The position numbers and the translations under genes are program-made. A stretch of 64,000 bases of DNA from NCBI GenBank assembly GCA_030407315.1, contig JALQPE010000232.1:62001-126000 (forward strand), given 5' to 3'. This document shows, piece by piece, positions 40,949-53,447 of the stretch. Source of the DNA: Asparagopsis taxiformis. Taxonomy: Eukaryota > Rhodophyta > Florideophyceae > Bonnemaisoniales > Bonnemaisoniaceae. The notes beneath the pieces were generated by a model. It had not been told where the DNA came from. It made no database searches and saw nothing but the letters and a program-made list of their open reading frames with translations. Position 1 is the first letter of the stretch, and each line of letters starts with the position of its first letter.

Positions 40949-42967
40949 TCAGATATCCGTCAAAAAACTATCCCCTGCTTCATCCACATCATAGAATTCA
41001 CTAAATCTCTTCTGTGCAGGAGGCTCTTGCTTGGTGTTGTTTTCGTTCTCCCTACTTGTGACGTTCGGTTTTCGGAGGCTCTTCTTCCAGAAAATGAGAA
41101 CTAGCACAGAAAACAGCAGCGGTGGTAACACGAAAATTCCAACTGGAACCAAGATAATCAAAGGGTCAATGCTACTCGACTGGTTTTCACAGTTGAGCTG
41201 GACTTCAGCGTCTACCAGCTCCCCAATCTGTATCAAAAGTTTCACGCACAAATCTATGCTGTCAGTTTCATATCCAGTTCAGAATGTCAGTATATCGGAG
41301 AAAGATTACATACTGTTCCTTGAGTACGAAGGAATAGGATTTCCCGGTCCACTTCTCTTCGAATGTCGTCGTCGCATGCGTCATTGTACAACCATCCGCC
41401 ATTGAATGCATACAATACATCATGTGTATCATAAATAGCCAACCGACCTGTTATGTACGTTGGAACGATAAGGAGTAAAGTTAGTATGGCCGCCCATAGC
41501 TGCTCGTACTGTTCCCAGGTTTGCACACGAAAAGCCTCAACGTACTGCAATTGGATTCCCTGTCAATTAGATATTTCCCAGTAACTTCAAAAGTTACTGT
41601 GAACAAAACCTTACTATTCAGGTCGGCAGTTTCTCGGATACAGCCTGCGCCGGTATCACATTGGTGCCATGTAGGATCCTCAGATATATTCTTGGCCCCG
41701 TCCGGATCAACTGGAGAAAGGGGATTGGCAAATAGTTTAGAACATGTGTTAGAATCGAGGAGAGCATGCGACCAAAAAGAAAAGAAGCTTGACACCTACC
41801 TATATTGATGAAGATGTCTTCCAGAGCAGAATCTTTCAAAATCGAGTAAGATTTCAGTTCTTCTCGACTTAAAACACGGACATCTCTTGCTAGGGTAAGC
41901 GATTGTTGTTGGAACAGAAAGTTAACGACAGCCACCTCATAGAACAGAGCGAATATTGCAAAAAACGAGAATAATCCGACACGGAAGAACGTCAACGCCA
42001 AACCATACTTCGTAGTGAATGATCGGCGTTCTTGGGGTGAAAGAGAAGAAGAATTGCTGTCCCTACGTTCATTTTGAGGTGCGAGATACGACACGAGATA
42101 CGGTCGTTGCAGAGAAACGAGAGAACTAAAGCTGGCATTGTTAGAGGTAGGTAGCTGTTGGCTAGAAAACGACATTTGCTTTTCCCCTTGAATTCGATTC
42201 TCATGGGCAAGAGCCTCATCACTGTCACCAAACAATATGAAGAAAGCAGTCACAAGAGATCTGCCGCGAAAGACATGAAACCGGAGAGCAATACCAAAGG
42301 CAACAAAGGCGAAAAGCAACAGGGTTGCACCAATAATCGCCCATGTTTCCCATTCGAATGGGCGGGTTAATTGATGAAATGGTCCAGTACCTTCCGCTTC
42401 TCGTAAATTGTTCTCTCCAACTATGATCATTCGGTTGTCTATAAGTGGGGCACTTGGAGTGTGGTGACAGCGACGTCGTTCTGTTTCCAGTAGTATGCCA
42501 GTTATGGCAAACATATATCCCTCCTCTGCCATGATTTCTGTGAAGTCAACGAGGGCGTTGAATGTGCATTTACTTGTTGGACCAATCCATGCACATAACT
42601 GGTCCTTGGCGGGTGTGCGGTCGATGACTTCAAAGGCAATGCCATGAAGAGATGAATGGTTTGCTTTTCGATTCTCACTGCCGCATATAAACGGCCTTTG
42701 CCATTTCTCTGCATCCTGTTCTTCAGAATATTGGGATGTGTTCAATTTGATGAATGGCTCTTCTTGCATGAAGAGATAGCATATTTTGCTTTTGCATTCC
42801 TGAAACGATTCAGGCTCTTTTCTCAGAAGGGAGAGACAATCGCCGCCCTTTTCCAGACCGTCGTATTCCTGTTGAGCATTGTGAGTGGAGCAATCGAATG
42901 GTTCTGGGGCAGCAGAGAATGCAAAACTTGTAAGGGAAATGAGAATAAGAGTATGGAGAAAGTACAT
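40949..42967 (-). CDS. Receptor-like membrane protein, copy C (intact, iGluR-like)
   Basis: The intact family member, 573 residues. Exons: 42967-41800, 41710-41586, 41544-41529 (16 nt), 41447-41314, 41227-40949; introns are GT-AG and phases agree. Residues 1-19 are a signal peptide. Residues 20-205 are an extracellular Cys-rich region; within it AITGILLETERRR...TPSAP...MIIVG, then PFEWETW, resembles the S1 lobe and pre-M1 motif of ionotropic glutamate receptors. M1 is about 207-229, a short hydrophobic segment follows at 236-247, then a polar loop, M3 about 325-352, an S2-like extracellular part (353-500), M4 about 503-528 and a cytoplasmic tail ending FSEFYDVDEAGDSFLTDI. I infer a divergent iGluR-like channel or receptor; the topology is clear, the family assignment is not proven. 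Confidence 0.65.
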
Positions 42968-45499
42968 TTTGAGGGCCAAGATGATGCCAAAGGGATGTAT
43001 CCGAGAGAGTGAAAATATAGATGAGAAACTCTTTAAAGGGAGAACGAAAACAGCCAGGGGAGCTGGATGTTTGAAAACGTAAGAAAGTTCACTCAGAGCA
43101 GGGAATATTTTTCGACGGTGTAGGCGTAAACAGGCGCGCATGCAGGAAAGCGTTCAGTTGTACGGTTTGAGGCGATGTATTGTTGCTCAAATGATGGCTA
43201 GAAACAATTCCTCCTGGACAAGTAGGAAAAGCGACTACAGCACGGATTCCTTTTTGCAAAGGAGGCCTGAGTAATTGTTTGATATATCAGGCTGGAATAC
43301 AGCGAATCGGAAAGCAGTTGAGCATGTTTAGAGAAGCAAGACATCTACCGAATGGAAGATGCGCCATGACACAAATAATTGAGGGGCAACAATGAAAATG
43401 TACAACAGTGCCGTTAACGCGTGAACAATATACGCATACAGTTGAAATTGAAAGTTGCAGAGAATCATCTCTCTAACGATACGTTTTTCGATGAAAAATG
43501 GATGGTCCCCGTTGTAGAACATTGCAGCAGTGTCGAGCACAAAAAAATGTTTGACATACTACCCGGGGGTTTGAGGAGCTGCTATTGACTAGCCAGTCTG
43601 CAAGGCACTGTATGTATATGTGTGATACCCAATTACATTGTGTGGCTCGCAGAACTTGATCGCTTGCTGCAGGCTCAGAAATCGCATTTCGGCTCGCCGA
43701 GGAAAATCAGTATTTGTCGCTGACAGGAGGGTCGCGCAACTCTGCAATTGCGTATTGGGGGGCATGGATCCCCGTACTATATATAGAAACATTCGTGCAG
43801 GCAAGCTGTACTCAGCAATTTACGTCAACTAATTTTAGTGCTCCACCAATGTTCGATTACTAGCGCGACAAAGAATCTCGAGACATCCTCTTCGTGCTGT
43901 AGTATGACGCATCTAGTTGGTGATGTTTCGCGATCCTCATTCAAACAATGCTGGGCGAGAACGTAAGCAATGTTGTCAGAGATGAGGAAACTGTGGAGGT
44001 TTCACTATGCACGCAATGAATTCGCTTCATTACAAAATACGATGGCTGCTGTCACCTGTTGACTGTGTACCTGCTCCCCCTCCAATTCTGAGAGCGCAAA
44101 TGATGGTTCTCCCAAAGATAGCGTCATCGTTATTGCAGGATTCGTGAGGACAGCAATAGCTGCTACATGAAACGTGCAATTTATTGGACAGAGGGAAAAA
44201 TATTACTGAGGAATCTTCGATAATCCTATGGTCGAAATCCATAGCCGTCGACCAAACTAGATTGACATTTTCTTCCTGCGATTGATCGCGGCCAACCAGA
44301 CCAATTAAGCAGTTAGCAGATGTATATGCGTAAAAGACGTGCCTCTTACAAAACTAGCAAGCCTCGCGGCTCACGGTTGCAGTAATAGGTGACGTGTTGA
44401 ATTCACAGAGGAAGCAGTGTCTAACTGTCTCACCGCTCAGTGTTAACCGTATTGTGCATGGGACATGCAAGATTGTATACCACGCATGCCAAATCGTGAT
44501 TTCGGTCCGATCGTATGCTATGCGAACAATGCCACACGACAATGCATTTCTGTCCAGCAGATCCTCGCATTGCTACGAGTTTGACAGCGATGGTGGTTTG
44601 GATCAATTTGCCAGCGTCTAGTACAACCATCAAAGCTGGTGATGCAACTGTAATCTATAATTCACGCATTCAGAGATGGGGGTTGTACATCCCCGCGATG
44701 AGTAATGCTAACCGAACATAAGTTGGGTGGGAATTGTTTGCCTTCAGACTGAACGAATCGTAAGCAATCCTACATCGCAACATCATGTTTCGCAGGGGGA
44801 TGAGGAACTGGCGGCGTGTGACTTGGCGCTTTGTCTGAAGAGAAGGGGAGGTGCAGCCTCCTGCATCATTTTTCTTCGTCCTTGATGTTGGTGACGACAA
44901 GGATGCGATGTCATACTTTAATTACTTGGGGTTCTGAAGGCGTGACTAGACCAACGCAGACCTAGGTCTTGTTGGGCAAGCAATCACAAAGTGTAATACG
45001 TCCCAAGGTGGAGGTTGTTGCTGGATGAACATGGGGGGCTCATGTTCTAGAACTAGGAGGCTGACGTTGCGTCAGGCGGGTGTCGTTTCTGCGGTGATTT
45101 ACAGATGTATGTGCGGTCCAGGATTGCGCACTGATCTGGTAATTTCTTTCAATTTCTCACAATTCTACGAAGATTTTCGGAGCGGCGCTGAAAAATATCC
45201 CCCGTATGACTATAAGTCCCTGCTTCCAGACTCCAGCACGTCGGCGTCGCTCCCCTTCGCGAGCGACCCAACCGTCGAGGGTTCGAAGTCACTGTGCGCG
45301 TGCACACACTTCAACCCAAGTTCGCTTCTCACCTCCAGCTTCCCTTTGGACGATCAATGCAGCGACGTCTTCCACACGTCGCAATCCTTTCAGCGTTTCC
45401 GCTGTCAACGTAGATCCCTGCCATTGTAGAGTCGTGTCCGTCTAGTACACATCGCCCCTCGCCGTTATTGTATCCGGTTCGCCAACCTCTCCTCCAAGG
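42968..45499. other. Upstream flank of copy C, then 2 kb without a recognised gene
   Basis: 42968-43560 matches the upstream flank of copy B, here without the gypsy insertion, so it shows the pre-insertion state. A plus-strand TATATATAG lies at 43778-43786 behind GTATTGGGG, which is promoter-like, but no gene follows visibly. A 134-codon frame at 45025-45429 has no recognisable feature. Confidence 0.45.
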
Positions 45500-46848
45500 C
45501 TAGCAAACTCTGCGTTGCTCAATGCCCGACATCACTCGTCGGGTGACACTGCAGTCGCTTTGCACAGAAGCAAGCCCCCCAAACAGTTGGAACGAACACT
45601 CTCCGCGACTGCTCATTGAGAAAGGGGCGACGCACTTGTTCATCTTCTCTATCACAGTCTTGATGTCGTCGACAATTATGTTTTGGTTGTCGTCGTTCTC
45701 ACTGCCCTCAATGTAGTCGCCCAACAATGCAAGGTCTGACATGATCTTGCGCTACAGCAAACCTTTCTCATCCTTTTTCAAACGCTGCATCCAGCAATAT
45801 TCAGTGATTATCCGCAATGCATCTGCGCCTCATCCTGCGCCGAACATATGGTAGGCAATGTTTTCAATCATATCTCGAATGACGAAGACTATCAAGTTGG
45901 TGATTGAAACTTGTTGACAAGGCTGGCATGGTACTTTCGCACTTCATGGTCTTTTGTCAACTTAACCGCAAAGTCATGAACCAAGTTATGGATAGCCAAT
46001 ACGGCATTCTTACTTTCGTCACCGGTTGCTGCAGACCCCACATTGATTTCGATGACCAGATCTATGCCGTGTTTAATATCCTTTCGAGACAGGCCCTACA
46101 GATGCGGGAGTTTGGTCAGCAATATGAAGAACACGTAGCAATTGGAACATATTAGTTACCGAAGTGTTCTCAGAGGACCATCTATTCTCTACTACCTTCA
46201 GGCTGGATCTTAAGGAGGTTTACAAGCACAAGTGTTGAGGAATCCCACTTTTGGCCTACAGTTTCGTGTAATGCTGCAATTTTTCCCAACACAATCCAAG
46301 CTTCTTACCTTTGATACTCGCCGAATCTCTCTATTTCACAAAGTACAGATGTACCTGCAACACTGAGTGCCAGTTGAAGGCCGGCGCACGTCTTCGTAAT
46401 ATTTCCATGGCCCTTTTGTTTTCTACCCAGAGAAATTGTTGGTGCTCTGACAGTTCTATATTGTCATAGTGACATATGCGCTGTGAAGTTCATACGTTAG
46501 TCATCCCCGACCACATCTATCTGCACATCGTGTCGCGAATTATGCGCCACGCCATGATCTTTTTCCAAACCTACAGCTTGATAGAGCTAAAAGGAAGAAG
46601 ACAAACAGCAGCGAAAAATTTCTCGGGCAGCCCATACGACTGCACCAAACATCCCACGCATCATCAAAAATGAACAAGCTTTGGCCTTGCAAATGTTTGA
46701 AATGCGCTTCGGGCCGCACATTGTGCAGCCTCTTGGCTGCCAAGCGCAAAAAGTCTTCCGCGTATTGTGGACACCCCTCTCGGACAAATTCTTCTAGCTG
46801 TGCCGTGAAGGTTGACACAGTGGCATCCCGACCGAGCCTGTGACCCAT
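45500..46848 (-). pseudogene. Unrecognised protein-like fragments
   Basis: Three minus-strand stretches read like one protein but lie in separate frames: 46848-46640 (starts MGHRLGRDATVSTFTAQLEE), about 46105-45910 (DIKHGIDLVIEINVGSAATG region) and 45742-45500 (MSDLALLGDYIEGSENDD). They could be exons of an intron-rich gene or a decayed one. No family is recognised and splice joints could not be fixed. Confidence 0.25.
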
Positions 46849-47189
46849 ATTTCATCGGGGTATCTTGCCTATACGTCTACCTTCTAGTTGATTTCTGGGG
46901 TTTTCTGACGCTGCCCCCCATACCACCGACGGTAAATGGGCTATGTCCCCTCTCGAGAGTAGTTAATGTTCGACTTCACTCCATGGTGTCGCAGATTGCT
47001 CATGGAAGTCGGGGACAGCGAAGAAATTAGGGAGGGCATGGAGTCTATTTTGCTTTTGAACAAGACTGTCTCGACTGGCTCTGGAATTGACTGCGAAGCC
47101 GATTCTGGAAATTGTCTTCGGACCAGCTCTGGAGTTGGCCGTGTGACCGAGGGCCTCTGAGAACTTTGTGGAGCTTGTGGAACTGCCAT

Positions 47190-49480
47190 ATGTGAGCTAG
47201 AAGACAGGAGCCCAACACGGGATTAAGTATTGTGATGACTAGAACTCGTGCTATCCAGTTGAGGGTACCTGCGGTGGCATCTCACATCGCACAGGAAGAG
47301 CGGAAAATGTGTCAAGGAATATACTGCTCTGGGAGTGATATGTTCTTGATTTTGAAAGCAACAACCGGATAAGCTGTCGTGGCAGTTGGTGAGAAGGAAA
47401 TGGGATAGCGAAGACTCACTGTGCCTGCAGAGAACGGTGCTGTCCGGACGTATGAACAGTATGTCATGAACTTGTTTCTGGAGAAGTTCTGGACTATTGC
47501 GGAGAGCTCTGTCGGGATAAGATCGGCAACATTAACTCGGTAGCCCGGGCAACGAAGCAACCAGGCGTGCCGGAAATGGCTCGTATTGTTGTAAGCGTTC
47601 CGCGTCCCAAAGAAGAAAACGATGGAGCATCATAGCCAGATGAAGTCCAGCAGTGATATATTTCTCGATGCTGATTTGCACTGACGGGGCATAGCTTGGA
47701 CCAGATATCACCTCCGAATATTATAGACTATCGAGGATACTCATTGATCGATGGCAGTGTGGATGGCGCAGGTTGCATCGCAGCCAACAAGCGGGTGTAC
47801 ATCCAGGTCTCACCACTTCTTTTCTGTACACATCTTGCCTGACCGCTCATCTGCGTGAACGAGTGTCGTTCCTGCAAGTATCTTCCGTGCAACCTTCAAT
47901 GGCATATTGAGATGAGCTCTCCTGATAAGCAAGCCATGGACCCAGGATCATTCCATGCACGACCAAATCCACCGCTGTCCTCGCCTGTACTAATCTCGCA
48001 CCCGTGCACACAACTCCGTCACACTTACTGACATGCGCGATGCCGAGGAAAGCACAGTTCTCAATGAAATTGGCCACGGTAATGGGATATGGTCGATGTT
48101 GTCTGTTGGATATAGTTGCTTTCGCTGGTTCCAGACGCAATCTCATACTGTGTCTCTTGGTATACTTCACGAACAGCTCAAGGACGACAACTTCTTGCTC
48201 TACAAGGCATTCTCGCTGAATGTATAAACTCAGATGTGCTTACCCCAGGCGCCCACGTCGAACAGGTATCATGGTGTGGCGTGCAGTCCAGTTCCTAATG
48301 TGCAAATCGATGCAATTCCCCGAAACTCCAGAATTGCAACAGGTAAGCGTATTCGTTCTATTTGATTGGTATACACACGTCAACTCTGCAGAAATGCAAG
48401 TGTCGGAAACATGGCTATGGAAATATTTTAGAGGCGCAGGCCTTTCCCAAGCTCTCAGTGTTTCAGTTACATCTGTGGCAGATGTAATTCACTGAATGCT
48501 TAACTACAATTGTGGAACGTTTCTCAGAAAAGACTCGAGCCAGGTATGGATTTGCTCATCGAAGCAACATCACATCTGCAGGACCTGATAATGAGTGTAA
48601 GACTGCAGACTTACGCATCTATGATTTAGTTTATGACTGCCGTAAACTGGATCGAAGATGAAGAAGTGCGATCGTACGGCGCAAGCCTAGTTGGCAAGTA
48701 CTATCCGAAAGTGAAACCGTCAATGTTTGAAGCTTCATGGCATAAAACGTCAGAAGAGCTGGAGCTGAAAGAAAACATTGCAGGATACACCCTCGATGCC
48801 GAATGAAACGTAGATTCATTTCGAATATCACTGGATATGATTAGATTCAGTATGTGGAGAAATGATGGACTCCGTTATCTGTGCTTCTATATGGACAGTA
48901 ATGAGAGCGGTGACAACCCAAGGTTGATGATGAGCGACAATAGGACAGTGATAGAGGGGATGGAAAAGTGACTTGTTCCATTCTACATAAACAACTGTCG
49001 AAAGTGTTTGTTTCGAGTGTACGGGAGGCAGGCTTTCGCTGTGCAGCGATTCAGATATTCTGGGACGAATGAAGTATCGAAAAGCCAACGCCTTTGGAGA
49101 CTGTTTATGGGGAGGAGTATTGTAATAGTTGGTGGTGAAGTTGGCGATGTCGTATGCAATGACAGAGGAGCGATATATTCTAGACAGACACGAAACTATA
49201 GTATCAGAGACTATTGACCGTGGGGCCGTTAAAATTATTCTTGTTTAGCAAGTGGTCGAATTTAGTTGAACATAATGTTGATGCTGGAGGAAGATGAGCA
49301 GACGCGGGTAGTTGGAATGAACACGAAATAGCTCGTATCTACAGATCTGGATCTCAATTCTTCACGACTGGGACGTGTGCTCCGATTTGAAACACACTGA
49401 AAGGATACACCAACTCTGTTCTCTTTGTTGCAGTAGTGTTTTATGGGGAGTGATTTTCCTACCGCCGGTAGAGAGGGTAG
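47190..49480. other. 2.3 kb without a recognised gene
   Basis: Only short overlapping frames, no domain, no repeat of other parts of the window noticed. Confidence 0.45.
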
Positions 49481-49607
49481 CCAATCAGAGCAACTGGTCC
49501 GCCGATTTCGACCAATCACAGCAACTCGTCCACCGTTGGCATCTCAACCAATCAGATCATCCAGTCCTCCATTTTGACGGCTTCTTATTGGCTGTTCCAT
49601 AAATAGC
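49481..49607 (+). promoter_or_regulatory. CCAAT-box array with TATA-like box
   Basis: CCAAT at 49481, 49512 and 49548, an inverted ATTGG at 49587, then CATAAATAG at 49599-49607. The three CCAATCA units are imperfect tandem repeats of 31-36 bp (each followed by a CAACTGGTCC-like or CCAGTCC string). This is the layout of an NF-Y-driven RNA polymerase II promoter. A copia element sits 214 bp downstream, in what would be the leader of the gene. Confidence 0.6.
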
Positions 49608-49820
49608 CCAAAAAATAACCGTAGAGCCTTACCTCCCAAAACAACCCCTCTGAGGGGGATCCGCGACTCGGCTACTTTGCGTGACGGCACCGGGCGTGAC
49701 CAAGCTCTTCCTCATTTTCAAAATTGAAATTGCAAAATCGAAATCTGGTCCCAACTTTCGTCGTCCATGTTTTCAAATCGGGAAAACTAATTCGAAACTC
49801 CCAGCTTTCACCGCTGTCGC

Positions 49821-50409
49821 TGTGGATTATGCTCGAGTACAGTATACAGTGAAGCTTTATACAATTATGCAGCATATGACTTACGTCATAATAGGTAGTA
49901 TATGGTCTGCGTACAGAGTACAACTGTACGCCCTGCGATAACTAATCAAACTGATTAGCTGTACATTCACTACCGGCGGCCGCCGCCGCTTCTATGTTAC
50001 TAATAAAGCTATCTGTTCGCGTTGCGTCTCTGAGACGAGGCAACAACGATTAAGGAATTACCAACCAAGACCCAAGTTCAACAACCATTCTAGCATTTAC
50101 TTGTTAGTCCAGCATTTGCTGATGTCCGGAGACGGAAGTAATCGCTGATTACTAGCTCGAGACCTTCGTGCGTTAAGACACACACAGCGTATTATCATAC
50201 GCATACGGATGCATCAACGTTTTGAAGGAGAAGAGAACAAGTCTGACCAACACCGCGCCAGCCAGACCTTTGGACCGCAACGTGTTGCTCACACTAATAT
50301 TGCTACAGGACGACCACTCCACGGCGTTTACTCGTCGAGATTGTAACGGAGAGCAATAATTGTACACCTGTGCTAAGGTTGTACTCAGACTTTGTGTGAT
50401 TTTTCGACA
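49821..50409 (+). repeat. 5' LTR of copia element
   Basis: 589 bp, one difference from the 3' LTR (GCCGCCGC versus GCCCCCGC near 49983). Confidence 0.93.
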
Positions 50410-50465
50410 GTTATAACTGTCCCACCGCAGCTGCACAGTCAGGGACAATTTAAATCACAAGAAGT

Positions 50466-52640
50466 ATGGCAGAAGACTCCGAGTCAAACCACGGTATGAC
50501 TATCGGACAAGCTGCTGCCGCTCAGTATGCAGAAGAAATTGCTAATGCTGCGATCAAAGAGCCCGATGACCTAGGCGACCCACACCATCCAGGAAAGAAT
50601 GCATCCGATGCAGATATCAAAGCGTAAATTAATTCGATCACAGCCTACTCCGATGAAATGCTAAATTGTCTTGCTCATCATGGATTCTACGGAGAAGAAT
50701 TATGGATCCAATTCACTTGCACGTTCAGATCAATCACGATCAATTTCCTTCCGAATCTTCAAGCTGTTTCTTGGACCAAACACCTCCGCGCGAACGGCGT
50801 ATTTGTAGAGCAGAAGCGTGGTTTATCCCGCAACAAGGCTCTAGTCGATTGCCTGTTTGTACCTGACTTCATCCCCTTCACTCAAGAGAACGAAAATGTT
50901 GTCGCAGAGTTGCAAGAGGAAATTACAAGCAGAAAGGAATCTGAGGACCCAGTGTCATATGATCCGACATACACCAAGGATCCCGGTATGACCCCCGAGA
51001 TCAGATCAGTGGTCACTGCTCCTCTTACCAATACCAAGACGTTACCCCCACCGACCGAAACTGGAAGGCCGAACACCAGAAGTAGTTCAGTCAACTCTCT
51101 CATGAGAGCATACGCCAATCAACCAAAGTTCTCAGGTTTATTTACCGACGATTTTGAAGCGTCAATTGAACAGTACGAGACACTGTGCTCACTTTGCGAG
51201 GTTAGAGGCGATCAAAGGGCGAAAGCATTCCCAGTGATGTTAACTGGATCGGCATTCTCGCATTATAACCGTTCGTATGGAAAGAGTAACCTTTCATACC
51301 AAGAGCTCGTGGAAGCGTTCCGTTCGTGGTACACCAGCGAAGAACAACGTTATAGGCTGTTGCAAGATTGGCAAAGGCCATCACTAATACGAGAAATGGA
51401 ACAACAGCAGGACAAGAGCGAGCTGCACGTATTCCAAGAACTGGCAGACAAGCTGACAAAGATCCAACACCAGTTGCATAGATCATATCACGATCCACGA
51501 TTCTTGCGTGATCAACTTCTTGTAGCTGCCGATGTGCCACACATACGCAGATCATTAATAGATAAGATCCCGAGTACGCCACAGGAGGCCATGCAAAGGA
51601 TTGCTACACTATTATCTTCCGAACCACGGTCAGCAGGTGCGTATCATACAGACGGATACCCGGACGAGGCAATGTACGGTATAGGAAGACGTTTTGGCGG
51701 GAAAGCCAAAAATGGGATTAGAGGCGGATCGCGAAAGAAGAAAACGTTGCGACAGGCACTGGCATCCGTCGACGGCTGTTGGGTGTGCAAAGGAAAGCAC
51801 CGCGCACGCGATCATCACACTTCCGCAGAGATTATTTCGGCGCTGAACAAGCTGAAGGAAAAAGGTGACAGTGTCATGCTTACTGTGGAGAATTTGGAGG
51901 ACATACAAGACGCGTACGTCATGCAGAATGGCTCGGAAAGCGAGGATAAATCGCAAGATGACAACGCCAGCATTAATCTACTCTCGCTTGGCAGAAATTC
52001 TATGTCCACGCATGACCACTCATGCACACACGAAGCATACTTGTCTAACGAAACTTTTCTGCACGGCAGATCTTTTGTCTCAGACAGAGAGCGGAGCATA
52101 CGGAAAATCGACGCCGAACTCAAGACCGGCGAGATCAGTCGATTCAATGGCATTATAATCGATACCGATGCGAATCGGAGATCCGCGATGTGTATTCAGC
52201 AGTATCGAGTTTACTGTGATGAGTTCATGGCTCCAATGAAAATTAACTTCAAGGAGAACTCAGGACTAAAGGGGATCGGTGGGAAGAGCGACGCAATTGG
52301 CACAGCAATTATTCCAATACCATTCCACCACCTTGATCTCGTGATTGATGTGAAGTTCAAAATAATGAGAAACCACTGTCCAACCCTTCTGTGTCTCCGC
52401 GACATGATACAAAATGGATTAGATCTCAGCATCCAGGAAAGGTGCATATCGTACAAGCACAAGACTCAGAGCCTTGTACTGGACAATTATTTCCTCAAGC
52501 ACATATGGAAACCCGGCGACATCGCATACGCGTTGTACACAGATCGCGAGCTGCGCCGCCTACACCGCGTATTTGGACATCCAACGGTTTCGGCATTCGC
52601 GAAATTGCTGAAGACAGCGAACCCCAATGAGTTTAATTGA
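50466..52640 (+). pseudogene. Copia Gag, zinc finger, protease and integrase finger
   Basis: A reading frame opens at ATG 50466, meets TAA at 50625-50627 and continues in the same frame from 50628 to TGA at 52638-52640. It has a gag core (about 51100-51620), a short Cys/His knuckle (CWVCKGKHRARDHH, about 51778-51820), an aspartic protease region and the first half of the integrase HHCC finger (LHRVFGHP, about 52560-52585). The protease motif reads IDTDAN at 52158-52175 where DTG or DSG is required, so the active-site Gly is replaced by Asp. The two stops and this change suggest an inactive or trans-supplied polyprotein. Confidence 0.75.
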
Positions 52641-53447
52641 GACGTTAAGCAAGCGATACAGGCTATCACACGAGGATGTGAAACATGCGGTAAGCTTTCG
52701 GCGAAGCCACGTCGCTTCAAAGTATCCATCGGTAGTGACAACTTGCGCTTCAATCACGTCGTCGCAATAGATCTCGTCATGCTCGCAGGAAAGTCCGTCC
52801 TACATGCGGTTTGCGAAGCAACGCACTACAATGCTGCAACATTTCTGCGAAACAACACGGCAGAGGAAACATGGAAGGCGCTATTACGATGTTGGACGAG
52901 AGTGTACCTTGGACCGCCCGATTTCCTGCGAATTGATCAAGGATCAAACTTTGTCGCCAAGCATTTTCGCGACTGTGTGGATGCAGACGGTATCACATTG
53001 TTAGAAGCACCGATCGAGTCACCAAACACAATGTCGCACGTAGAGCGTTATCATGCGCCATTGAGAGCCGCATTCCAAAAGATCCGCGACTCAATGCCAC
53101 GAGCAGAAAGTGACGCCGATTGTCTCCAGCTCGCAGTGAAAGCTGTCAACGACACTATCGGACCAGAGGGACTATGTCCGACGATCCTAGTCTATGGTAC
53201 AATCCCCCGCCCACCCCGCCGCACCCCCGCAAAAACACAATTAGAAAGAGGAAGAGCACTTGACTGTGCAATGGACGCAGTGAGAAAAGAACAGGCCAAA
53301 CGCCGCGTGGCTTTTGCGTTGAGACACCCAGGAAGTCCTAAAGCGAACGAGCAGGAGATCGAGCTACACAGACTCCCTTCAGGTTCCCCTGTACGCGTGT
53401 ATCGGGACAAATCAAAGCAGTGGGAGGGTCCGTTTCCGCTTGTTTAG
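52641..53447 (+). pseudogene. Copia integrase core
   Basis: In frame with the preceding segment once the TGA at 52638-52640 is passed. It supplies the CxxC of the finger (CETCG, about 52677-52691) and the catalytic residues: Asp in AIDLVM, Asp in LRIDQGSNF and Glu in SHVERYHAP. The type resembles integrases of copia elements known from fungi and algae. The frame ends at TAG 53445-53447 and overlaps the RT frame, which is shifted by one base. Confidence 0.75.

Noticed and set aside
45025..45429. 134-codon plus-strand frame
   Set aside because: No domain; overlapping frames of similar quality; not reported as a gene.
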